Part shown: positions 1-6,488 of the stretch, in pieces | Layout of the letters: each line of letters opens with the position of its first letter | Position numbering within the stretch: position 1 is the stretch's first letter | NCBI GenBank assembly: GCA_900542245.1 | Contig: UQMQ01000102.1 | Span: forward strand, 1-8,222 | Origin: an uncultured Eubacteriales bacterium | Lineage (GTDB): Bacteria; Bacillota; Clostridia; Peptostreptococcales; Anaerovoracaceae | Length of the DNA stretch: 8,222 nucleotides | Direction: 5' to 3' | The notes under the pieces: generated by a model | Databases searched by the model: none | What the model saw: the letters and a program-made list of their open reading frames with translations, nothing else | Told to the model about the DNA's origin: nothing | Program-made: the position numbers and the translations under genes

Positions 1-2
1 CA

Positions 3-2354
3 ATGATATTGAGCTTAGCACTTGTGCTCAGCATGATACCGGCAACGGCATTTGCCGCCGCAGTCTCGGACGCAGTGAAGATTGGAGATGCAGATTATAC
101 CGTACAGTTTGATCAGTCAAGCTTTTCCTATAACGCGGCAGGGCAGGCTCCGAGGGCAACCTTGACTGCGTCATCCGGAACGTCAGCTTCCAGCTTTACG
201 TATACGTATGGTGCTACATCAAGCACAAGCAGTGATCTCCCTATTGAGGCGGGAACGTATAATATGTATGCCAATAACGTTAATATTGGAACATTTGAAA
301 TCACGAAGATATCTATGGCAAACTCCAATATTACAATAGTATCAAAAGCTAGTCTTGGCGATGAAGCAAAAAAAACATTAACAAATGCTAACAGTGACAC
401 CTTAAAAAATTATTTCGAAGTCAAATACGGAAATACACCAGTCGATCCTACGAATTACACTTTTTCGGCAGAGATAACTGATAATAAAATTAAGGTTACT
501 GCAAACGGAACTGTAAATGGCAGTTTCGATGAAAATACGAGCAAAGCAGAAACTTTTAACTTTGTTACTCCAATAAATGGATTCACGGTTGGAGAAGCAC
601 CTAATAGTACAGATTTTATGTATACTGGTGCTCGACAAGACCCGGAATTGAATGTTTCCAAGGGGGGGACCACCTTAAAGAAAGGAACAGATTATAAAGT
701 AACCTGTTCAGACGAAACAATTGTTGGAAAGTCGGTGCAGGTTACCGTGACTGGCATTGGAAACTATACTGGTGAAATAGGAACAACATTTGTAATTAAG
801 AAGTTCAATTTAAACAAAGCCGATGTCTCGTCCAATCGTGCCGATGGAAAAATACAGGCAACCCAAGGGGATACCACTGTTGATTTTATCGTTGAAGCCG
901 GAGGACGAAGACTAACAAAGGGCAGCGACTATACAATTGACGGCTTAAACACTAACACTGCGGGCTCGAGAACCTTCAAAATCAAAGGTATTGGGAATAA
1001 TTACGAGGGTGAGAAAATTGTAAACTATACCGTTGTAGCCGCTGATAGTAAAAACCTTGCTGATGCAACCTTGACAATAGCGGCAGCAACCTACAATGGA
1101 CAAAGCCAGACACCTACTCCAACGCTTAAGATAGGCACAACAACAGCAGTGTGGAAAACTGACTACACGGTGGAATATAGCGTACAGCAGAGAAAGGTAT
1201 ATTCAGCAACGGCAGCAAAGGATGTAGGAACATATGATGCGAAAGTTACCTTGACGGAAACAGGCAAGAGAAAATTTTCGGCATCTAATGTGACTACAAA
1301 AGAGTTTTCATCTGTATTTACAATTACAAAACTGAACATTAATGACAGAACTGTAACTGCAACTTATACAGGGAATATATTAAACCCTGTAACCGTGAAG
1401 CATGGTACGACAACGCTTAAACAGGGTACCGATTATACGACTGATGTTTATTCTGCCTCTAGGACCTTCTACACCGTGACAGGCAAAGGCAACTTTACCG
1501 GAAGCAGAACCGTTTATACAACCGGCACGGATATCAGCAAGTACACTGTCATTCTCCGTGAGACGACGGTGACGGCGGATGGCACGGCGAAGACGCCGGT
1601 GATCACCAAGGTAGCTTATGGTTCGTCTTCGTTGAGCTCGAGTGATTACACTGTTTCTTATCAGGACAGCACGGGCAAGACGGTAACGAGACTGATCGAA
1701 CCGGGCACCTATAAGGTTGTTGTAACCGGCAAGAACGGTTATTCCGGCAGCTGCTATGCGACCTACACGATTCTGGGTCTGACGCAGAGCATCACGGGCA
1801 TCAAGAATTACTACAAGGTATATCCGACCACGCAGCCGTTCAAGCTGGACCCGCAGGCCGCTGAGAAGACAGGTTTCACCTTTACCTCCAGTGATCCGAC
1901 GGTTGCATCGGTTGACGCGTACGGTTATGTGACGATGCATAAGCCGGGCAGAGCAAAGATCACGATCACTACGAAGGGTACTGTCAAATACAACCAAGCG
2001 ACGACTTCGACGGAGATCAGGGTATATCCGAACAAGGTCACGATGTCCCGCAACCCTTGGACGACCGGCAAGAAGGGTCAGATCAAGGTGCGTTGGAACA
2101 AGAGAGTCGGCGCAACCAGATACGAGATCAGATATTCCAGACAGAAGAGCTTCAAGAAAGGTTCCTACAAGACCAAGAAGGCTACTGCGGCAGTGAATTC
2201 CTACTCGACGCAGTCGACAACGGTAAGCGGACTGCGCAAAGGTTACACCTACTACGTCAAGGTAAGAGCCGTCACGCAGGTTTACGATGATTACGGTCAG
2301 AAGGTGAACTACTACGGCAATTGGTCCAAGGCCAAAACGGTGAAAGTAAAATAA
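3..2354 (+). CDS. Secreted multi-module beta-sandwich (Ig-like/Fn3) surface protein, 5'-truncated by the window edge
   Basis: Probable exported cell-surface or secreted protein of unknown ligand. The visible 783 residues begin inside or at a signal peptide: a hydrophobic run (ILSLALVLSMIPATAFA) with an A-x-A cleavage site near residue 18. No positively charged n-region or ribosome binding site is visible, so the true start probably lies a few codons upstream of the window. After it come about seven loosely repeated modules (roughly 20-101, 105-190, 192-268, 270-347, 348-445, 446-510, 511-592). They share the pattern GTTLKKGTDY...VTGxGNYTG...TFxI, seen as GTTLKKGTDY, RRLTKGSDY and GTTLKQGTDY. 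A Big_2-like domain follows (about 595-674; TFTSSDPTVASVDAYGYVT), then a basic Fn3-like domain (about 680-783; YEIRYS, YYVKVRAV, NWSKAKTVKVK). I see no LPXTG, S-layer homology or choline-binding anchor. The first two thirds are AT-rich and the last third GC-richer. The domain architecture is fairly sure; any role in adhesion or carbohydrate binding is inference. Confidence 0.75.
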   Translation: MILSLALVLSMIPATAFAAAVSDAVKIGDADYTVQFDQSSFSYNAAGQAPRATLTASSGTSASSFTYTYGATSSTSSDLPIEAGTYNMYANNVNIGTFEITKISMANSNITIVSKASLGDEAKKTLTNANSDTLKNYFEVKYGNTPVDPTNYTFSAEITDNKIKVTANGTVNGSFDENTSKAETFNFVTPINGFTVGEAPNSTDFMYTGARQDPELNVSKGGTTLKKGTDYKVTCSDETIVGKSVQVTVTGIGNYTGEIGTTFVIKKFNLNKADVSSNRADGKIQATQGDTTVDFIVEAGGRRLTKGSDYTIDGLNTNTAGSRTFKIKGIGNNYEGEKIVNYTVVAADSKNLADATLTIAAATYNGQSQTPTPTLKIGTTTAVWKTDYTVEYSVQQRKVYSATAAKDVGTYDAKVTLTETGKRKFSASNVTTKEFSSVFTITKLNINDRTVTATYTGNILNPVTVKHGTTTLKQGTDYTTDVYSASRTFYTVTGKGNFTGSRTVYTTGTDISKYTVILRETTVTADGTAKTPVITKVAYGSSSLSSSDYTVSYQDSTGKTVTRLIEPGTYKVVVTGKNGYSGSCYATYTILGLTQSITGIKNYYKVYPTTQPFKLDPQAAEKTGFTFTSSDPTVASVDAYGYVTMHKPGRAKITITTKGTVKYNQATTSTEIRVYPNKVTMSRNPWTTGKKGQIKVRWNKRVGATRYEIRYSRQKSFKKGSYKTKKATAAVNSYSTQSTTVSGLRKGYTYYVKVRAVTQVYDDYGQKVNYYGNWSKAKTVKVK

Positions 2355-2394
2355 AAGAAACAGCAGAGCGGCTGTATGACCGCGCCGCAGATGC

Positions 2395-2430
2395 ACAACC
2401 TCCGGGCTTGCTCCCGGGGGTTGTATGCTT
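2395..2430 (+). terminator. Hairpin terminator after the surface-protein gene
   Basis: A 12-bp stem with one G-T pair is formed by 2395-2406 and 2413-2424 (ACAACCTCCGGG against CCCGGGGGTTGT) around a 6-nt loop. It starts 40 bases after the stop codon. The following bases, ATGCTTTC, form only a weak T-tract, so termination may be partial or the hairpin may mainly protect the 3' end. Confidence 0.65.
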
Positions 2431-2596
2431 TCACTGTAAGCGTCAAACCAAATAGCTGATCAAACTACACGACCGCCCAAGGGACATCCGCAGAAGGTCA
2501 TTTGGCGCTTCCGAAGTTTCAGCGAAATAATTACTAGAAAAGCGGACAAAATCGTAACATATGCATTGGAAAAACGGACATCCTATGACGATATAG

Positions 2597-2675
2597 GAAT
2601 TTCACAGCGAGGGATTTTCCTTCGAATTTCCCACAGAAAGTCACAAAAACCTTAAGATATCCATCGAATTTTCAC
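2597..2675. repeat. Three copies of a GAATTT-CACA motif upstream of ftsH
   Basis: GAATTTCACA occurs at 2597-2606, GAATTTCCCACA at 2624-2635 and GAATTTTCACA at 2666-2675, all in the same orientation and all upstream of the ftsH promoter. The spacing is uneven (27 then 42 bases). They could be binding sites for a regulator or a chance result of AT-rich sequence. Confidence 0.3.
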
Positions 2676-2694
2676 AAAAATTACAGATTGAGGC

Positions 2695-2723
2695 GTGAAT
2701 TTTGTTTCAGGATATGGTACAAT
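2695..2723 (+). promoter_or_regulatory. ftsH promoter, extended -10 type
   Basis: The -10 box TACAAT lies at 2718-2723, directly preceded by TGG at 2715-2717, which gives the TGN extension of extended -10 promoters. The best-spaced -35 candidate (GTGAAT, 2695-2700, 17-bp spacer) matches TTGACA at only 3 of 6 positions. That is tolerated when the extended -10 is present. Transcription would start near 2730, leaving a leader of about 28 nt before the ftsH start. Confidence 0.65.
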
Positions 2724-2757
2724 AATTTAATTATAGAAGTACGAAGGAGGATGCCCC

Positions 2758-4596
2758 ATGCATGAGGTGAAGAAACCAAAAAAGAATCTGGCATATTATT
2801 ACTTGATCGTGATGCTTGTGCTGATGCTTTTCAACGCGTTTGCGATGCCGTATATCGCGGAGCAGCAGGTGGAGGAGGTCGATTACGGCACGTTCATGTC
2901 CATGACGGAGAAGGGCAAGATCGGTCAGGTTGAGATCGAGAGCAACCAGATCATCTTTACGAATAAGGATAATACCAAAATTTACAAAACCGGTTTGATG
3001 GACGACCCGGACCGCACGCAGCGGCTCTATGATTCGGGCGCGAAGTTTTCGAGTCAGATCGTCCAACAGATGTCACCGCTGGCGAATGTGCTGCTGACCT
3101 GGATTTTGCCGATTCTGATCTTCGTGGCGCTGGGACAGTACATGTCTAAAAAAATGATGGGCGGCAAGGACGGCAATTCGATGATCTTCGGCATGGGCAA
3201 GTCCAATGCCAAGGTCTATATCAAATCGTCGGACGGCATCAAATTCTCGGATGTTGCGGGCGAGGACGAGGCCAAGGAAAACCTCACCGAGATCGTGGAG
3301 TATCTGCATGATCCGGACCGCTACAAGGAGATCGGCGCGTCGATGCCAAAGGGCATTCTGCTCGTGGGCCCGCCGGGTACCGGTAAAACCCTGCTGGCCA
3401 AAGCCGTTGCGGGCGAATCGAACGTTCCGTTCTTCTCCATGTCCGGCTCGGAATTCGTCGAGATGTTCGTCGGTATGGGCGCATCCAAGGTGCGTGACCT
3501 CTTCAAACAGGCGAAGGAAAAGGCGCCTTGCATTGTATTCATCGACGAGATCGATGCCATCGGCAAGAAGCGTGACGGACAGTTTTCCGGCAACGATGAA
3601 CGCGAGCAGACCTTGAATCAGTTGCTGACCGAGATGGACGGTTTCGAGGGCAACAACGGCGTCATTATCCTGGCAGCGACCAACCGTCCGGAATCCCTCG
3701 ACCCGGCGCTGACTAGACCGGGCCGGTTTGACCGTCGTGTTCCGGTCGAACTGCCGGATCTCAAGGGACGCGAGGACATCCTCAAGGTCCATGCAAAAAA
3801 AGTGAAAATCGAGGGCAAGATCGACTTTGAAAAGGTTGCCCGCATGGCCTCCGGTGCCTCCGGCGCGGAGCTGGCGAATATCGTCAATGAGGCGGCGCTG
3901 CGTGCAGTCAGAGATCATCGCAGTGCAGTTTCGCAGGCAGACCTCGAAGAAAGCATCGAGGTTGTCATTGCCGGCTACCAGAAAAAGAACGCGATCCTCA
4001 CCGATGCCGAGAAGTGGACGGTCGCCTATCACGAGGTCGGACACGCGCTGGTTGCAGCGAAACAAACCAACTCCGCACCGGTGCAGAAGATCACGATCAT
4101 TCCGCGCACGTCCGGCGCACTGGGCTATACCATGCAGGTGGAGGAGGGCAACCACTACCTGATGACCAAGGAGGAGCTCGAAAACAAGATTGCAACCCTG
4201 ACCGGCGGCCGCGCGGCAGAAGAAGTGCAGTTCGGCAGCATCTCAACCGGCGCCTCCAACGACATCGAGCAGGCGACCAAGCTGGCGCGCGCAATGATCA
4301 CGCGCTATGGCATGGACAGCGATTTCGATATGGTTGCAATGGAAACGGTCACCAACCAGTACCTGGGCGGCGACACCTCTCTGGCATGTTCGGCAGAGAC
4401 GCAGGCTAAGATCGACCGCAAGGTCTCCGATCTGGTGCGCGGGCAGCATCAGAAGGCGAAGGACATTCTCCTTGCAAACCGCGATAAACTCGATGAGATC
4501 TCCAAGTATCTCTACGAAAAGGAGACCATTACCGGCGAAGAGTTTATGAAGATTTTGAACGGTGAAGAAACGCCGACACGTGCGCAGAGCGAGTAA
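2758..4596 (+). CDS. ftsH: ATP-dependent zinc metalloprotease FtsH
   Basis: Membrane-anchored AAA+ protease that unfolds and degrades misassembled membrane proteins and some short-lived cytosolic regulators; the family works as a hexamer. The 612 residues carry two N-terminal membrane helices (about 11-30 and 108-126) flanking a short extracytoplasmic domain. Next come the AAA+ domain with Walker A GPPGTGKT (204-211), pore motif FVG (237-239), Walker B IVFIDE (259-264) and arginine fingers R320 and R323 in the second region of homology. The M41 peptidase domain follows, with HEVGH (425-429) and the likely third zinc ligand D502 in ASNDIEQAT. All key residues are present. AAGGAGG at 2744-2750, 7 bases upstream, fixes the start at 2758; the ATG at 2751 directly abuts this site and is too close. 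Length is slightly below E. coli FtsH (644), through a shorter C-terminal tail. It has its own promoter and terminator, so it is probably monocistronic; the common Firmicutes partners tilS and hpt are not next to it. Confidence 0.98.
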   Translation: MHEVKKPKKNLAYYYLIVMLVLMLFNAFAMPYIAEQQVEEVDYGTFMSMTEKGKIGQVEIESNQIIFTNKDNTKIYKTGLMDDPDRTQRLYDSGAKFSSQIVQQMSPLANVLLTWILPILIFVALGQYMSKKMMGGKDGNSMIFGMGKSNAKVYIKSSDGIKFSDVAGEDEAKENLTEIVEYLHDPDRYKEIGASMPKGILLVGPPGTGKTLLAKAVAGESNVPFFSMSGSEFVEMFVGMGASKVRDLFKQAKEKAPCIVFIDEIDAIGKKRDGQFSGNDEREQTLNQLLTEMDGFEGNNGVIILAATNRPESLDPALTRPGRFDRRVPVELPDLKGREDILKVHAKKVKIEGKIDFEKVARMASGASGAELANIVNEAALRAVRDHRSAVSQADLEESIEVVIAGYQKKNAILTDAEKWTVAYHEVGHALVAAKQTNSAPVQKITIIPRTSGALGYTMQVEEGNHYLMTKEELENKIATLTGGRAAEEVQFGSISTGASNDIEQATKLARAMITRYGMDSDFDMVAMETVTNQYLGGDTSLACSAETQAKIDRKVSDLVRGQHQKAKDILLANRDKLDEISKYLYEKETITGEEFMKILNGEETPTRAQSE

Positions 4597-4610
4597 CCAT
4601 GGAAAAAGAA

Positions 4611-4671
4611 GAGTAGGCAGCAGCGCGGCAGATCCGCAGAGGGCAGACGTGCGAGGCTGGCTGCTCTTTTT
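4611..4671 (+). terminator. Intrinsic terminator of ftsH
   Basis: GAGTAGGCAG (4611-4620) pairs with CTGGCTGCTC (4657-4666), ten positions with one mismatch and one G-T pair, and is followed directly by five T (4667-4671). The long loop contains a smaller GCGG/CCGC stem (4625-4628 with 4634-4637). It starts 15 bases after the ftsH stop codon. Confidence 0.75.
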
Positions 4672-4810
4672 GCATGCTCGCCTTGTCACGCCTCTCGGAC
4701 TTTCACCAGCCAGACGGGAGAAAAAACCTACCCGCAGAGATTTTCCGCAGTGTGCAGCGCATGCTCGGCATAAATCTTCGCCCTGCTCCGCAAATTTCGA
4801 CCAAAAGCCC

Positions 4811-4839
4811 TTGAAACAAAGCGCGATTTAGTATACAAT
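4811..4839 (+). promoter_or_regulatory. guaB(A) promoter, sigma-A-like
   Basis: TTGAAA (4811-4816) and TACAAT (4834-4839) are separated by exactly 17 bp, each one mismatch from the consensus. Transcription would start near 4846, giving a leader of about 57 nt. That is too short for a purine riboswitch plus an expression platform, and no such fold is seen. The promoter probably drives both guaB and guaA. Confidence 0.8.
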
Positions 4840-4902
4840 AGGTAATAATATTTTTGTTAAAGACACATTACTATAAATGAGACGAAAGTAAGGAGAGAGA
4901 AT

Positions 4903-6411
4903 ATGGCGTTTTACTTCAAAGAACCATCCAGAACCTTTAACGAGTATCTGCTGGTGCCGGGCTACTCCGGCAAGGACTGCAGGGTCGAGGCAGTTTCGCT
5001 CGCCGCACCTGTGACAAAATTCAAGAAGGGTGAGGAACCTGATATCACGATGAACATTCCATTGGTATCTGCTGTCATGCAGGCTGTTTCCGACGATAAA
5101 ATGGCGGTCGCACTGGCAAAGGAGGGTGGAATTTCTTTTATATTCGGCTCACAGTCGATCGAAAATCAGGCGGCGATGGTGCGCAGAGTCAAGGCGCACA
5201 AGGCGGGCTTTGTAACCAGCGATTCCAATCTGCGTCCGGATCAGACCCTCAAGGATGTGCTTGCACTCAAGGCTCTCAAAGGCCACAGCACGATTGCGAT
5301 TACGGACGACGGTACCGCAGAGGGTAAGATCCTCGGTCTGGTGACCAGTCGCGACTACCGCGTGAGCAGAATGGCACCGGACACACCGATCAGCGCGTTT
5401 ATGACGCCGTTTGAGAAGCTGGTTTACGGGCATGCGGGCATCAGCCTGAGCGAGGCCAACGATATTCTCTGGGAAAACAAGCTGAATGCGCTGCCGATCA
5501 TCGACGAGCAGCAGCGACTGACGCACTTTGTTTTCCGCAAGGACTATGATTCGCATAAGGACAACCCGAACGAGCTTCTGGACGAGCATAAACGTTACGT
5601 GGTCGGCGCGGGCGTGAATACGCGCGACTATGAGGAGAGAATCCCGGCACTGGTCGAGGCCGGTGTGGATGTGCTCTGCATCGACAGCTCCGAGGGCTAC
5701 AGCGAGTGGCAGGCAGACACGATCCGCTGGGTACGCGAAAGGTACGGCGACGCGGTGAAGATCGGCGCGGGCAATGTCGTCGACGGCGAAGGCTTCCGCT
5801 ATCTGGCAGAGGTCGGTGCAGATTTCGTCAAGATCGGTATCGGCGGCGGCTCCATCTGTATCACGCGTGAGCAGAAGGGTATCGGCCGCGGACAGGCGAC
5901 CGCGGTCATTGAGGTCGCTGCGGCGCGGGATGAATACTACAAAGAGACCGGGATCTATGTGCCGATCTGCTCTGACGGCGGTATCGTCTACGACCACCAT
6001 ATGACACTGGCACTGGCGATGGGCGCGGATTTCATCATGCTGGGCAGATATTTCGCGCGCTTCGATGAATCTCCGACCAACAAGCTGAACATCAACGGCA
6101 ATTACGTCAAGGAATACTGGGGTGAAGGCTCCAACCGTGCGCGCAACTGGCAGCGCTACGACCTTGGCGGCGACCCGCGCATGAAGTTCGAGGAAGGCGT
6201 GGACTCCTACGTGCCGTATGCAGGTTCCCTGCACGACAATGTCAACCTTTCTCTGACCAAGGTCAAATCGACGATGTGCAACTGCGGCGCGCTTTCCATC
6301 AAGGAGCTGCAGGAAAAAGCGAAACTGACGCTGGTTTCCGCGACATCGATCGTCGAGGGCGGCGCACATGATGTCATCCTCAAGGACGCGTCCGGCAACG
6401 TAATTAAATAA
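4903..6411 (+). CDS. guaB: Inosine-5'-monophosphate dehydrogenase, Tritrichomonas-like divergent type
   Basis: Cytosolic enzyme oxidising IMP to XMP with NAD+, the committed step of guanine nucleotide synthesis. The 502 residues form a TIM-barrel catalytic domain interrupted by a CBS pair (about 110-220). Visible active-site residues: catalytic C319 in GGGSICITREQ, IMP-phosphate and ribose region with D358 in CSDGG, the mobile-flap dyad R418-Y419 in NWQRYDLGG, and a monovalent-cation site with G314, G316, C319 and E485-G487. NAD-site residues R241, D261, S262, S263 and W269 are also present. These numbers coincide with those of the Tritrichomonas foetus enzyme (503 aa), which I recall from the literature. 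The usual bacterial motif D-[ST]-A-H-G-H is replaced by DSSEG. The flap rules out GMP reductase. AAGGAG at 4890-4895 sets the start with a 7-base spacer. guaA follows 77 bp downstream, supporting a guaBA unit. The function is sure; the subfamily call rests on recalled sequence. Confidence 0.97.
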   Translation: MAFYFKEPSRTFNEYLLVPGYSGKDCRVEAVSLAAPVTKFKKGEEPDITMNIPLVSAVMQAVSDDKMAVALAKEGGISFIFGSQSIENQAAMVRRVKAHKAGFVTSDSNLRPDQTLKDVLALKALKGHSTIAITDDGTAEGKILGLVTSRDYRVSRMAPDTPISAFMTPFEKLVYGHAGISLSEANDILWENKLNALPIIDEQQRLTHFVFRKDYDSHKDNPNELLDEHKRYVVGAGVNTRDYEERIPALVEAGVDVLCIDSSEGYSEWQADTIRWVRERYGDAVKIGAGNVVDGEGFRYLAEVGADFVKIGIGGGSICITREQKGIGRGQATAVIEVAAARDEYYKETGIYVPICSDGGIVYDHHMTLALAMGADFIMLGRYFARFDESPTNKLNINGNYVKEYWGEGSNRARNWQRYDLGGDPRMKFEEGVDSYVPYAGSLHDNVNLSLTKVKSTMCNCGALSIKELQEKAKLTLVSATSIVEGGAHDVILKDASGNVIK

Positions 6412-6420
6412 TGCAAATTT

Positions 6421-6463
6421 GCGAACGCAGGGGCAGCGGACATGCTGCCCGCTTTGCGTTTGC
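6421..6463 (+). promoter_or_regulatory. Long hairpin between guaB and guaA, without a T-tract
   Basis: The outer stem pairs 6421-6429 (GCGAACGCA) with 6455-6463 (TGCGTTTGC). The inner stem pairs 6431-6437 (GGGCAGC) with 6444-6450 (GCTGCCC) around a 6-nt loop, with small bulges between the two. The next bases are GGAAAGTG, so it is not a standard intrinsic terminator. It may adjust the guaB:guaA ratio by partial termination, processing or mRNA stabilisation. A GCAAATTTGC palindrome (6413-6422) overlaps its 5' edge and could form an alternative pairing. Confidence 0.55.
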
Positions 6464-6488
6464 GGAAAGTGAATAGAGCAGGAAGAAA

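Larger units (their letters stand above)
2355..2757. other. Non-coding region between the surface-protein gene and ftsH
   Basis: This 403-bp gap holds no credible gene. It contains a terminator-like hairpin near its 5' end and a bulged inverted repeat: AAGCG at 2438-2442 plus CCAAAT at 2448-2453, against ATTTGGCGCTT at 2500-2510. Further on are a short palindrome, TCCTAT-N6-ATAGGA (2581-2598), and three copies of a GAATTT-CACA motif. The ftsH promoter is at its 3' end. From about 2520 onward it is AT-rich, as expected of a regulatory region. Confidence 0.7.
4597..4902. other. Non-coding region between ftsH and guaB
   Basis: This 306-bp gap holds the ftsH terminator at its 5' end and the guaB promoter and leader at its 3' end. 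The middle (about 4672-4810) shows nothing I can name. An 89-codon frame overlapping the ftsH end (4562-4831) has an arginine-rich, unstructured translation and no ribosome binding site, so I do not call it a gene. Confidence 0.7.

Noticed and set aside
17..28. AGCAC-TT-GTGCT palindrome resembling half of a CIRCE heat-shock operator
   Set aside because: It lies within the signal-peptide coding sequence, lacks the 9-bp spacer of CIRCE and has no heat-shock gene beside it.
1380..2396. Antisense open frame of 338 codons opposite the surface-protein gene
   Set aside because: Arginine-rich translation without a domain. It starts inside the terminator region and mirrors the codon bias of the GC-richer 3' part.
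2751..2757. Earlier ATG for ftsH at 2751
   Set aside because: It directly abuts the AAGGAGG site and is out of frame with FtsH; the ATG at 2758 has the proper 7-base spacing.
4562..4831. Possible small basic protein overlapping the ftsH end
   Set aside because: No ribosome binding site, runs through the ftsH terminator, and the translation has no regular pattern.
4840..4902. Purine riboswitch in the guaB leader
   Set aside because: The leader is only about 57 nt and lacks the conserved three-way junction and loop sequences of the purine aptamer.
5149..6369. Antisense open frame of 406 codons opposite guaB
   Set aside because: It lies wholly inside guaB, whose product is unmistakable. The translation shows no recognisable domain, and long antisense frames are expected from GC-biased codon third positions.
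4903..6411. GMP reductase as an alternative to IMP dehydrogenase
   Set aside because: The CBS pair and the R418-Y419 mobile flap are present, and guaA lies next to it. GMP reductases lack the flap dyad.
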